A stretch of 64,000 nucleotides of DNA, taken from Ancylomarina euxina. GTDB taxonomy: Bacteria; Bacteroidota; Bacteroidia; Bacteroidales; Marinifilaceae. The position numbers were made by a program, and so were the translations under genes. Shown in pieces: positions 9,111 through 18,761 of the stretch (position 1 is its first letter; the number at the start of each line of letters is the position of its first letter). Under the pieces are notes generated by a model. It was not told the DNA's origin. It saw nothing but the letters and a program-made list of their open reading frames with translations, and did no database searches. The stretch is taken from the NCBI RefSeq assembly GCF_003863355.1, contig NZ_QQWG01000006.1:147813-211812 (forward strand). Direction: 5' to 3'.

Positions 9111-10310
9111 ATGAAGCTTCACTTCTCCAGAAACATGATTCCTGCATTAATACTGCTTATACTAGTTGTATTACTGGAGCTTTTTGGCCCTAAACCTATA
9201 GATTGGACACCTAATTTTAATAAAGACGACAAAAGGCCTTTTGGAGACAAAATTCTAGTTGAACTCATCGAAAAAGATTTATTCCCTCAACAAGAAATTG
9301 AAACACGGTACGTGCCCATCTATAACTATTCCGCAAAGGATAGTCTTAATGCAGGTAAAAACTACATCTATATCACAAAAAATCTGACTCTAGCCCCTTG
9401 GGATGGTAAAAGATTACTTCATATGGCTGAAATAGGTAATCAGATTTTTATAGCTGCCGACTATATTGGTGATTACCTTGCTGATACTCTTAAACTGAGG
9501 ATAGAAGATAACTTGAATTGGAAAAATATTTCAGGACTTAAAGAGCAAAGCCAACATTTTGAGCGCTCAGAATTCAAAAACAAACAGACTTATTTATATA
9601 AAAAAGGACATGGACGAAGCCAAATTTTAGGCTTTCCGAAAGAAAAAGTTGTCGTTTTGGGGCGAGACGATAATAACAACATTCAGTTTATTAAAATTCC
9701 TTTTGGAAAAGGGAATATATTTTACCACACTCAACCACTAGCATTTACAAACTACAATTTACTCCTAAATAGAAATGCAGAATTGGTTTATAAAGCTTTT
9801 AGCTATCTGCCCCAACAAACAACAATTTGGGATGAATATTACAAACCTCTATCCGAAAATGCTGACCAATCTCCTCTATCCTATATCCTTAGTAGCCCTC
9901 CCATAAAACTGGCCTACTATATACTTATTATTAGCTTGATTCTGTTTATGTATTTCGATGGCAAACGTCAACAACGAAGCATACCCATAATCAAGCCGCT
10001 TCGTAACAGTAGTCTGGACTTTCTTCATACCGTGGGACGTCTCTATTATAATAGAAAGAATCATAAGGATATTGCACAAAAAAAGTTTCTGCATTTAAAG
10101 GAATACTTACGCAGCAAGTATCATATTGAACTGCATGGTGAGAAAGAAAAATACCTGCATCAACTCAGTTTGCGCTCAAACATATCAGAACGAACTCTGA
10201 TTTTACTGTTTGAACAAGCCGAATTGCTATTAAAAAATGAACAAATTAATGACGAGGATCTTGAAAACTTCCACGCCAAAATAGAATATATTTACGAAAA
10301 TTGTCAATAA
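9111..10310 (+). CDS. DUF4350 domain protein
   Basis: A 399-residue membrane-anchored protein. An N-terminal transmembrane helix (about 8-25, PALILLILVVLLEL) is followed by a large domain with the DUF4350 character, beginning at DKRPFGDKILVELI and resembling glutamine-amidotransferase-like folds without a visible catalytic Cys. A second membrane span lies near residues 268-285, and a cytoplasmic tail with helical repeats follows. It stands 82 bases after the DUF4129 gene and 18 before moxR. Members of this family are regularly placed between DUF4129 and MoxR in Bacteroidota, so it is likely a structural part of the same complex. Confidence 0.8.
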   Translation: MKLHFSRNMIPALILLILVVLLELFGPKPIDWTPNFNKDDKRPFGDKILVELIEKDLFPQQEIETRYVPIYNYSAKDSLNAGKNYIYITKNLTLAPWDGKRLLHMAEIGNQIFIAADYIGDYLADTLKLRIEDNLNWKNISGLKEQSQHFERSEFKNKQTYLYKKGHGRSQILGFPKEKVVVLGRDDNNNIQFIKIPFGKGNIFYHTQPLAFTNYNLLLNRNAELVYKAFSYLPQQTTIWDEYYKPLSENADQSPLSYILSSPPIKLAYYILIISLILFMYFDGKRQQRSIPIIKPLRNSSLDFLHTVGRLYYNRKNHKDIAQKKFLHLKEYLRSKYHIELHGEKEKYLHQLSLRSNISERTLILLFEQAELLLKNEQINDEDLENFHAKIEYIYENCQ

Positions 10311-10328
10311 GATTAAACCACATAACCA

Positions 10329-11309
10329 ATGGAAAGTAAAACCCTATTTCAAAATAGAATCGACCTTGAGGATCTAAACCAAAAAGTTAATCAGATAAAA
10401 AAAGAGATTGGAAAAGTAATCATAGGTCAGGAGAAAATGCTAGACCTTTTAATGGTATGCCTTCTTTCCAAAGGACATGTCCTGATTGAAGGTGTGCCAG
10501 GAGTGGCAAAAACACTTAGTGCAAAATTGATGGCAAAATGTGTTTCTGCCGATTTTTCACGTCTTCAATTCACCCCCGACCTAATGCCTTCCGATGTTTT
10601 AGGAACCACAGTATTCAATATGGCCAAATCGGAATTTGAATTCAATAAAGGTCCTATTTTCTCAAATATTGTCCTAATTGATGAGATCAACCGTGCCCCT
10701 GCTAAAACACAGGCAGCTTTATTTGAAGTTATGCAGGAGAATCAGGTTAGTATGGATGGAACAACCTATCAATTGGAGGATCCATTCTGGGTTCTAGCAA
10801 CTCAAAACCCAATCGATCAGGAAGGAACTTATCGCCTTCCTGAAGCACAACTTGATCGATTTCTGATGAAAATCGAAGTGGGTTACCCAAGTCTTGAAGA
10901 AGAGTTGGAGATTCTCAACACCAAACACAATAGAAGAGGAAAATGTGATATGGAAGAAATCAGTTCTCTAATCAGTGTAAACGAGATATGCAATTTTAGA
11001 AATCGCATACAGGCATTGCATATTGATGAGAACCTTCGCAAATACATCGCAACGATTGTTCACAAAACTAGGAATCATCCAGCTCTGCTTTTAGGTGCAT
11101 CACCTCGTGCTTCTCTTGCTGTAATGATTGCTTCAAAAGCTTTTGCTGCCATACAGGGACGCGATTTTGTAACTCCAGAAGATATACTTGAAATAGCTAT
11201 ACCATGTCTGCATCACCGCCTAATTCTAACTCCGGAAAAGGAAATGGAAGGTGTGAGTTCTGCTCAGGTCATGTCTCATATTATCGAAGGTATTGAAGTT
11301 CCTCGTTAG
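10329..11309 (+). CDS. MoxR-family AAA+ ATPase
   Basis: A 326-residue AAA+ ATPase of the MoxR class, which acts as a chaperone in the assembly or activation of protein complexes. Walker A is GVPGVAKT at 55-62 and Walker B is VLIDEINRAP with Asp118-Glu119. The sensor region ATQNPIDQEGTYRLPEAQLDRF is intact, and a C-terminal lid domain follows (PRASLAVMIASKAFAAIQGRDFVTPEDI). It is directly followed by a DUF58 gene, the classic MoxR partner. No VWA-domain batA/batB genes follow, unlike the aerotolerance operons of Bacteroides, so this is the DUF4129/DUF4350 variant. The 165-base gap to the DUF58 gene may hold an internal promoter. Confidence 0.93.
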   Translation: MESKTLFQNRIDLEDLNQKVNQIKKEIGKVIIGQEKMLDLLMVCLLSKGHVLIEGVPGVAKTLSAKLMAKCVSADFSRLQFTPDLMPSDVLGTTVFNMAKSEFEFNKGPIFSNIVLIDEINRAPAKTQAALFEVMQENQVSMDGTTYQLEDPFWVLATQNPIDQEGTYRLPEAQLDRFLMKIEVGYPSLEEELEILNTKHNRRGKCDMEEISSLISVNEICNFRNRIQALHIDENLRKYIATIVHKTRNHPALLLGASPRASLAVMIASKAFAAIQGRDFVTPEDILEIAIPCLHHRLILTPEKEMEGVSSAQVMSHIIEGIEVPR

Positions 11310-11474
11310 TATTAAAGACCAATTTAGATTTGCCCATGGGCTAATTCATTATCATGGATTTATCAATTTTGAGGTCCCTTATATATTATAAGGGTAATAA
11401 AATATTAAAGGCCAACTAATTCAAATTGAAAAAGAGCTTCACCTCTATTTCATTATAGCATACAAAAAAAGCAG

Positions 11475-12806
11475 ATGAATTTCATCAAATCGCTATATCT
11501 AACCGAACGGTTCTATATGAGTATGATCGGCATTGTCGTTCTAGCTCTACTTGGGCATTTTATCCCAATACTTTTCCCATTTGCTAAAATCAGTCTTCTC
11601 TTGTTTTTAGCATTAGTTGTTGTGGATAGTTTAATGCTATATCGTAGCAAAAAAGGACTATCCGGGAAGAGAATTTGCCCTGAAAAACTATCAAATGGAG
11701 ATGAAAACCCAATTGATATAAATATTGAGAACAACTACCCCTTTACTGCAAAAATAAAGGTCATAGATGAAGTACCCCCTCAGTTTCAAATGAGGGATTT
11801 TGAATCGAATATCAGCTTAAAAGCAGGACATGTAAAAACCATTAGCTATAACCTTCGACCAGTAGAAAGAGGGGAATATCAATTTGGACATATCAATTTA
11901 TTTGCTGCGACACCATTGGGTTTACTACAACGTAGATATCAGGAAGAAAAAAAGAGAACCCTACCTGTTTACCCATCCTTTATGCAAATGCGACAATATG
12001 AACTTTTAGCGATTTCGAATAGATTAAGTGAAGTCGGGGTAAAAAAAGTTCGCCGAATTGGGCATCAAATGGAATTCGATCAGATACGAGAATACGTTAG
12101 AGGTGATGATTACCGAACCATCAACTGGAAAGCTACAGCTCGAAAAAGCCAGTTAATGGTGAATCAGTATCAGGATGAAAAATCACAACCCGTGTACTCA
12201 ATTATAGACATGGGCCGATCAATGAAAATGCCTTTTAATGGCCTATCTCTATTGGACTACGCCATTAATGCCAGTTTGGTTATCTCAAACTCAGCCAGTT
12301 TAAAACAGGACAAAACAGGATTGATAACCTTCAACAAGGCGATTGAAGCTATTGTACCAGCAAACAACCAGCGTACCCATATTCTAAAAATTATGGAAGT
12401 ACTTTACAATCAGAAAACGTCCTATTCTGAACCCAATTTCGAGTTGTTACATGCTACCATTCGTCATCGTATACCGCAACGCAGTCTATTAATCCTGTTC
12501 ACCAATTTTGAAAGTTTAGAATCGATGAAACGACAACTCCCTTACCTTACAGCTTTATCGCGTCATCATCTTCTTGTCGTTGTATTCTTCTCTAATTCAG
12601 AGATTAAAGAATTGATCAAAAAACCAGCTAAAACACAAGAAGAAATCTATATCAAAACCATTGGTGAAAAATTCATCTACGACAAAAAACAAATTGTAAA
12701 AGAACTGGAAAAATATGGTATTCATTCTTTATTGAGCGATCCAGAAAATGTTACGATAAATACCCTCAATAAATATCTGGAATTGAAAGCCAGAGGACTT
12801 ATTTAA
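11475..12806 (+). CDS. DUF58 domain protein
   Basis: A 443-residue protein with two N-terminal membrane spans (about 15-55) and a conserved DUF58 core: the pattern GDDYRTINWKATARKSQLMVNQYQ, followed by a VWA-like beginning YSIIDMGRSM where a metal-ion-dependent adhesion motif (DxSxS) would lie; here it reads DMGRSM, so the motif is retained only in part. DUF58 proteins are the usual partners of MoxR ATPases. It is the last gene of the operon and is followed by a strong terminator 27 bases after its stop. Confidence 0.88.
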   Translation: MNFIKSLYLTERFYMSMIGIVVLALLGHFIPILFPFAKISLLLFLALVVVDSLMLYRSKKGLSGKRICPEKLSNGDENPIDINIENNYPFTAKIKVIDEVPPQFQMRDFESNISLKAGHVKTISYNLRPVERGEYQFGHINLFAATPLGLLQRRYQEEKKRTLPVYPSFMQMRQYELLAISNRLSEVGVKKVRRIGHQMEFDQIREYVRGDDYRTINWKATARKSQLMVNQYQDEKSQPVYSIIDMGRSMKMPFNGLSLLDYAINASLVISNSASLKQDKTGLITFNKAIEAIVPANNQRTHILKIMEVLYNQKTSYSEPNFELLHATIRHRIPQRSLLILFTNFESLESMKRQLPYLTALSRHHLLVVVFFSNSEIKELIKKPAKTQEEIYIKTIGEKFIYDKKQIVKELEKYGIHSLLSDPENVTINTLNKYLELKARGLI

Positions 12807-12832
12807 TAATTTGTGAAATATAAGATACAAAG

Positions 12833-12860
12833 AAAGCTGTTCGTTTAAGAACAGCTTTTT
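12833..12860 (+). terminator. Intrinsic terminator of the MoxR operon
   Basis: Ten-base-pair stem AAAGCTGTTC/GAACAGCTTT around the loop gtttaa, followed by a short T run. It closes the operon that starts at 6431. Confidence 0.8.
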
Positions 12861-12953
12861 CTACTTATAATACCTGATGTATCCTATAATAAAAAACAAA
12901 GCAAACTTACATTCTAATAATGAATTATTGAATCAAATTCTCAGAAGGAACAG

Positions 12954-13624
12954 TTAATTCAACCAAGAATTATTATCTCTTTCATAGCCTATACTCGACT
13001 CATATCCATGACCGGGATAAATTAAAGTGCTACCTGGAAGAACCATCAATTGGGTTTTGATACTTGTCAGCTCCATTTGCGTGTATTTTTCATCACCTTT
13101 ATCGGTTCTACCTGGTGTGCTGCCTATTCCCTCTCTTTGTAAGGTGTCTCCTGTAATCAGAATATCGGCTATATGCAAAGCAATACTGCCTTGTGTATGC
13201 CCAGGAATGTGATAGACTTTTATATTGGCAAACCCCTCTATACTCGGAATCGCGTTTTCATAGAAAAATGAGATTGCATTCTTATCCCGATACATATAGG
13301 TCTCCTTGGTATGAGCATATATTACACCTTATAAAGCTCCTGATAATGAGCATTACCACCCACATGATCGCCATGTCCATGCGTATTGAAAATAGCCTGA
13401 ACAATCAGATTTTTATCATGAATAAAGCTTTCAATTTGCTGATCGATCTGACCTGGATCTACAATAAGCGCATCTCGCGTTATAGTATTGTATAAAACAT
13501 AGCCGTTTTGCCAAAATCCACTACCATGCTCAATATCAATCATTTGCATCATATACTGATCACCGGCAAATGAATTCGCCCAAAAAGTTAAGACAAATAA
13601 GATGACGCCAAATATCTTCTTCAT
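12954..13624 (-). pseudogene. Frameshifted metallo-beta-lactamase-fold hydrolase
   Basis: Two adjacent minus-strand frames together make one secreted MBL-fold hydrolase of about 220 residues. The first (13624 to 13322) has a signal peptide and the metal-binding motif THGHGDHVGG (His82, His84, Asp86, His87) and then stops after YKV. The second, in another frame, continues through HIPGHTQGSIALH, ITGDTL and the late ligand IYPGHG to the stop at 12954. Reading the second frame upstream gives IYAHTKETYMYRDKN, which joins the first at about 13320-13327 if one base is restored. The gene therefore carries a single-base frameshift, either real or a sequencing error. The intact family hydrolyses thioesters or similar small esters; the substrate is unknown. 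Confidence 0.8.
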
Positions 13625-13751
13625 AGCTATATTTTTCAGTTAAGATCAACCTAAACAATTCAGACACATAAATATATGTGGAAATGTGGAATAGCACAAA
13701 TAAATTATCTTTTTGATAATCTAATCAAGACTTAACAGAAGAGTTGACAAT

Positions 13752-16739
13752 TTGTTTTTTTTAACATTACTCTCATTTGTTATGCTAATTATTTACTATA
13801 TTCACTCACCGACTTACAGTTACTTTAAACAATTTCAGCATACCATGAAAATACGTACCCAATCAGAACTTATCAACACCGATTTATACAAAATTGCTGA
13901 TACCGTTCGCATGGTATTTGAAAATACAGCCTCTGAATATGGACAGGAATACTTCAAGCAAATGGTCCTTCAACTGGCAAATTCACTCGGTGCAGATTAT
14001 GCTTTCATTGGAGAACTTGACAAAGATAAAATAAACACAATCGATACCCTTGCACTCAGTGAAAAAGGAAAGATTATCGAGAACATTTCTTACCAACTTA
14101 AAAATACACCCTGTGAAAATGTTGTCGGTAAATCGCCCTGTTTTTACCCCATCGATGTGGTAAAGCAATTCCCTCAAGATGAATTCCTTAAGATAAATAG
14201 TATTGAATCTTATATCGGTATTCCTCTTTTTAATTCTAAAAACGAAGCTATTGGACTCATAGTCTGCATGTTTTTACAAGCCGTGAAATCACCCATATTG
14301 GTTCAGGATGTTATTCAGATTTTTTCTTCCAGAGTTTCCTCAGAAATTGAACGTGTCCATTTGGAGTCTAAATTAAGGAGGAGTGAGAATCGTTTTCGCC
14401 ATATTGCTGAAAATACAGCAGCCTGGATTTGGGAAATAGATCCACAGGGAAAATATATTTACACGAGTAAGAAAGTAAACGAAATTTTAGGCTACCATCC
14501 ATCTGAACTTATAGGGAAAAGATATTTTTACGAATCATATCCTGAACCAAATATAGAGGCTTATAAGAAGACTATATTTTCTTTATTCAACAAAAGAAAA
14601 GCCTTTACTGATTTTGAAAATCAAAAATTACATAAAAATGGTGAAATAGTTTGGTTTCGCACTTTTGGGGTGCCAATTATTAACCCAGAAGGCGAACTAT
14701 TAGGTTACAGGGGAACATCTATCAATATTAGTGAACAAAAAAAACATGAGCAAGAAATTCAAAAACAGAATGAATTCTTAACAACAGTTTTAAACTCTCT
14801 AAGTTACCCTTTCCACGTAATTAACGTAAAAGACTATTCAGTTTCCCTTTCAAATCACGCAGGAGCGATTTCAAACAATACACAGAAGTCAACCTGCTAC
14901 AAGCTTAGTCATAAGCTTGAAACACCATGTTGTGGTACAGAGCATCCCTGCCCTTTGAAAATTGTAATGGACACAAAAAAATCATGCATTGTTGAACACA
15001 TACATACCAATAAGGAGGGTGTTAAATACCCTTGTGAAGTACATTGCCACCCTATATTTGATAAACAAGGCAACGTATCTCAAGTGATTGAGTATAGTAT
15101 TGATAGAACTGAAAGGGAACAGTCCAAGTGGACCATCACACAAAGGGTTAAAGAATTACAATGTATACACCAACTGACTCAAGCTTTAGAAAAACACAAA
15201 AACCACCCAGATGATAACTGCAACAAGGTAGTAGATGTTATTCCCAGTGGTTTTCAGTACCCTGAAATAACAGGCTGTTCCATTATATTCTATGGAATAG
15301 AATATAAAACAGATAACTACTGTAATGGTCCATGGATGCTAGAGAGTCCTCTTCACAATGGCAAAAAATTGGTTGGAAAAGTTCAGGTCTGTTTCAATCA
15401 AGAATCAGATACGAACCCATTCCTTAAGGAAGAGAATGACTTGCTCAAAACCATTGGTCAACATCTATCCTCCTTTATTGAACAACAACACTATGAAAAC
15501 CTCCAGAACGTTATTTACAAAATTTCTGAAGCTGCTAATATCAGCGAAAATCTTCATGATTTAATCGGCATAATCCATCTGCATTTAAAATCTTTAATTG
15601 ATACCAGCAATTTTTACATGGCGCTTTACCACGAACAAAATGATTACTTTACAGTGCCTTACTCTGCAGACAAAAAAATCAACTTTCGGTCCTTTCCTGC
15701 TGGAAAAAGTCTGACCAAATATGTCCTACTGCAACAATGCTCAAAATTGGTCACTAGCAAAATTTTAAACCAGTTGGAAGACAATGGTGAAGTTATTTCT
15801 GTTGGGGAGCGTTCTAAAGCCTGGCTGGGGGTTCCTCTGTTGATAAAAGGGAAGGCAATTGGAGTAATATCAATACAAAATTATTTAGACGTAGAGGCAT
15901 ACGACCTGAAAGATCTTGATATTTTAGAATTTGTTTCCAACCAAATTAGTATTTCTGTGCAAAGAAAAAAGGTCGAAGATGATCTAAAAAAAGCACTCTT
16001 GAAAGCTCAGGAGTCTGATCGCTTAAAAACGGCTTTCCTTTCGGCTATGTCTCATGAGTTGAGAACTCCCTTAAATGCCATTATCGGATTTTCGGGATTA
16101 ATAAATGAAGAACTAAAAAAAGAGGAGACCATTGAATTTGCACAACTCATCAATCAAAGTGGTAACGATTTGCTAGGTATTATAAATAACATTCTAGATG
16201 TAACCCAATTAGAAGGTCGAAACATAACAACTAACATAACTCAATTTCAGGCGCATGACTTATGCTTAAACTTATTAGACAAACTGCATAGTGAACAATA
16301 TCAAAATAATTACAAAAAAATAATTATAAATTTTAAGCCATCATTAACCGATCAAGACATTAGTATTCTATCTGATCAGGATAAATTATTCAAAATACTC
16401 TATAATCTGCTTAGTAATGCCATAAAATTCACGCCAGAGGGAGAAGTCGCATTGGGTTATCTGATAGAGAACAGAGAAAATATGCCTTACGTAAAATTTT
16501 TCATAAAAGACTCAGGAATAGGAATTTCACACGACAAACAGAATATTATTTTTAATCTCTTCAGACAGGAAGATGATTCTCAAGCTCGAAAATTTGGAGG
16601 AACGGGTGTCGGCTTATCATTAGCAAAAAAATACACCGAACTGCTTAATGGCCATATCGAGGTAGAATCAGAAGTAAATAAAGGCTCAGAATTTACTGTT
16701 TGGATTCCACTGGAACCAGATCTCATTCTATCTAATTAA
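13752..16739 (+). CDS. GAF/PAS sensor histidine kinase with Cys-rich PAS domain
   Basis: A large kinase, 995 residues from the TTG at 13752. No ATG lies upstream in frame; ATG codons at 13782 and 13845 are alternatives, and the choice decides whether the short hydrophobic N terminus is present. Domains: GAF (about 45-200), PAS (about 215-330), a PAS with an unusual set of cysteines (C382, C393, C394, C400, C412, C428, C432), a GAF-like unit (about 460-575), a second GAF (about 580-740), HisKA with His768 in SHELRTPLNAIIGF, and HATPase_c with DSGIGIS and GGTGVGLS. The cysteine pattern with HPCPL resembles PAS domains common in sulfate reducers and may bind metal or a redox cofactor, which is inference. 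No response regulator is adjacent. Confidence 0.85.
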   Translation: MFFLTLLSFVMLIIYYIHSPTYSYFKQFQHTMKIRTQSELINTDLYKIADTVRMVFENTASEYGQEYFKQMVLQLANSLGADYAFIGELDKDKINTIDTLALSEKGKIIENISYQLKNTPCENVVGKSPCFYPIDVVKQFPQDEFLKINSIESYIGIPLFNSKNEAIGLIVCMFLQAVKSPILVQDVIQIFSSRVSSEIERVHLESKLRRSENRFRHIAENTAAWIWEIDPQGKYIYTSKKVNEILGYHPSELIGKRYFYESYPEPNIEAYKKTIFSLFNKRKAFTDFENQKLHKNGEIVWFRTFGVPIINPEGELLGYRGTSINISEQKKHEQEIQKQNEFLTTVLNSLSYPFHVINVKDYSVSLSNHAGAISNNTQKSTCYKLSHKLETPCCGTEHPCPLKIVMDTKKSCIVEHIHTNKEGVKYPCEVHCHPIFDKQGNVSQVIEYSIDRTEREQSKWTITQRVKELQCIHQLTQALEKHKNHPDDNCNKVVDVIPSGFQYPEITGCSIIFYGIEYKTDNYCNGPWMLESPLHNGKKLVGKVQVCFNQESDTNPFLKEENDLLKTIGQHLSSFIEQQHYENLQNVIYKISEAANISENLHDLIGIIHLHLKSLIDTSNFYMALYHEQNDYFTVPYSADKKINFRSFPAGKSLTKYVLLQQCSKLVTSKILNQLEDNGEVISVGERSKAWLGVPLLIKGKAIGVISIQNYLDVEAYDLKDLDILEFVSNQISISVQRKKVEDDLKKALLKAQESDRLKTAFLSAMSHELRTPLNAIIGFSGLINEELKKEETIEFAQLINQSGNDLLGIINNILDVTQLEGRNITTNITQFQAHDLCLNLLDKLHSEQYQNNYKKIIINFKPSLTDQDISILSDQDKLFKILYNLLSNAIKFTPEGEVALGYLIENRENMPYVKFFIKDSGIGISHDKQNIIFNLFRQEDDSQARKFGGTGVGLSLAKKYTELLNGHIEVESEVNKGSEFTVWIPLEPDLILSN

Positions 16740-16921
16740 TCACCACTTATCTGAACTCATTAAATGTAGATTTGACAATAAACTTGTACTAATTTAAAAA
16801 TTCGGATAACTAAATCCTAAAAGTTCGAAGAATTTACCCTTTAAAACATCAAGTAAAAACCAGCATTTGGTTTTATATCTTGCTCACAAACTATATTTCT
16901 TTAAAACATGTGGCATTATAA

Positions 16922-17827
16922 TTAAATACAAATATCCATTAACTCCTGATACAAAGCCGCTTCTTTTTTCTTAGTCAAATTTAAATTTTGCACATGCGAC
17001 ATATCATTAAGAAGTTGAGAACAAATTATAATGCCTTGTTTAATCAGAACCTGTTTTTCCTTTCTATTAAGCTTGTGTAAAATAGTAATAGGGTATAACT
17101 TCAAATCTTCCACGAGAAACTTTAAACCCTTATTTTGAGGATAATCCCAAGCTAAAAGATGCAAATCGTTGTATTTTGCATATTGTATTGAATCAGGCGT
17201 AAAACGCGTATTGGTTATCACCCAGCCCTTAAAAGATACGTTTTGATATTCAGGCATATCTTCTCGTTTGCGAATAATATCATTCACCCTAGATCTTACA
17301 TATAATGGAACTTGAACACTTACCTGCTTCCCCTGATCTTTGTGGTATTTACACTCAACTAAAATCTGAACACTTTCTTTATTAGCAATCACATCCATTT
17401 CGTGAGTCACAGAGTAACCATCAACCACTATACCTACCTCAATCTTATACCCTTGCTTTTCGAATAACTGTCCAATAAACTGCTCAAATGGGTATCCGGT
17501 TGGTCCCAAAGCAAAAATGGCTTCTTTCAGCCTATAACGCATAGCTGAGTGTGCTCTTTCACGTCTCAATATTTTAAAAGCGCGCGAATAAATTTGTTTG
17601 GTCGTTACACCCGAGTAGATCCAAAGACTTACGTCAGTTACTATCTTTAAAATGGTGGAATGCTCTGCCCCTGCATTTCGCAAAGAGTTTTGCAGTTTTA
17701 CTACATCAAATGGTTCATCATCACCCGATGCCTTTTTAACAAGAATAAGTTTATTTTTTAACGATGTTATTGCATCCATATATATAGTACTAAGATTGTT
17801 CAAATTCTCTTTAGGTATGAATTCCAA
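16922..17827 (-). CDS. ATP-cone / Mrr-type restriction endonuclease-like protein
   Basis: A 301-residue protein made of two parts. Residues about 28-112 form an ATP-cone, the nucleotide-sensing domain of ribonucleotide reductases and NrdR (ILVKKASGDDEPFDVVKLQNSL, then ALGPTGYPFEQFIG). Residues about 118-235 form a PD-(D/E)xK nuclease of the Mrr type, with the catalytic pattern Asp145 (HEMDV) and Glu158-x-Lys160 (LVECKYH). A helical tail (YPITILHKLNRKEKQVLI) resembles a helix-hairpin-helix DNA contact. The ATG at 17779 is an alternative start. The protein probably cuts nucleic acid under control of ATP or dATP level. A defence role is possible but no methylase or other defence gene is adjacent. 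Confidence 0.8.
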   Translation of the reverse strand: MEFIPKENLNNLSTIYMDAITSLKNKLILVKKASGDDEPFDVVKLQNSLRNAGAEHSTILKIVTDVSLWIYSGVTTKQIYSRAFKILRRERAHSAMRYRLKEAIFALGPTGYPFEQFIGQLFEKQGYKIEVGIVVDGYSVTHEMDVIANKESVQILVECKYHKDQGKQVSVQVPLYVRSRVNDIIRKREDMPEYQNVSFKGWVITNTRFTPDSIQYAKYNDLHLLAWDYPQNKGLKFLVEDLKLYPITILHKLNRKEKQVLIKQGIIICSQLLNDMSHVQNLNLTKKKEAALYQELMDICI

Positions 17828-18020
17828 TATAGAGTCTTTCTCTATTCAACCAAATTGATATAAATCTATACAATCTTCTGACAAATTAATACTGTCAAGT
17901 CTGTCAATTTTCATCTAAAGCATTTTATATTGACAAATCAAATAAACTACTCATAAAAATCAGGGCAAGAGAAGGTTTGAATTTTGATATTAAACTGATG
18001 ATAAATCAAGTCATCCTTTA

Positions 18021-18761
18021 TCAACCCTGTTTCAATTTTTCGAATCGCCATTCGCATAACTGCTTAAAGCGGTTCATAACATTCAATGTGACCCTATCGT
18101 GTATCGCTTCCCACATTCTATTGATTAGATTTCTGTTAGACCATTTTTCTTTGCCATAAAAGTTAAATCCTACCATCAGAAATAACTGGGCCTGTTCCGT
18201 TTCTTCCAGATCAGGAATTGAAGATCGCAAATACATTGTAAAAACACCAATCGGATAACCTCCTCTGCTCTTGTACAACAAATACCTCGCATTATCAGTT
18301 CCTACGGGATCAGGAATCCTCTTTATACTAATCGCATTGAGATTGAACAAGGGAATAAAATTTCTTCCCAACAAACTCTTTTTAATCCATGTGGGAAAAT
18401 TTATCCAGCCAAATAAATAAATGGAAAGATTTTCCAGACTATTATTCCTGTCAACAACTCTAGCAATATGATTTGGCCAACAACTTGAATCACCATCCCA
18501 TTTAAGTAATTCCTCAAAAATATATTTTGCAGGTGCGTTTATACCTATTTTATGGATATTTAGTATTTTAAAAGAACTAACCTCCACACCAAGACGTTGT
18601 AAAATACGATAGGTATAATTCTCCCTCTCCAAAATAGTATCAAAGTGAATTAATGTAGGTACCTCTGGTTTATGTATTAAGAAATACCTAATATCAGTAA
18701 AAATATTTGTGCTTTTATTGGGAGGTTTTAGTACCATTGATTGTATAGCTTCGTTGATCAA
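18021..18761 (-). CDS. Hypothetical protein
   Basis: A 246-residue protein that I do not recognise. It has no signal peptide and no clear membrane span. Its C-terminal half is the better conserved-looking part, with aromatic and charged clusters (GGYPIGVFTMYLRSS, LFLMVGFNFYGKEKW, MWEAIHDRVTLNVMNRFKQLCEW). The N-terminal half mentions no catalytic motif. It follows the same strand as the ATP-cone nuclease, 193 bases upstream of it, so the two could be cotranscribed, but the gap is large. Base composition is like its neighbours. Confidence 0.6.
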   Translation of the reverse strand: MINEAIQSMVLKPPNKSTNIFTDIRYFLIHKPEVPTLIHFDTILERENYTYRILQRLGVEVSSFKILNIHKIGINAPAKYIFEELLKWDGDSSCWPNHIARVVDRNNSLENLSIYLFGWINFPTWIKKSLLGRNFIPLFNLNAISIKRIPDPVGTDNARYLLYKSRGGYPIGVFTMYLRSSIPDLEETEQAQLFLMVGFNFYGKEKWSNRNLINRMWEAIHDRVTLNVMNRFKQLCEWRFEKLKQG

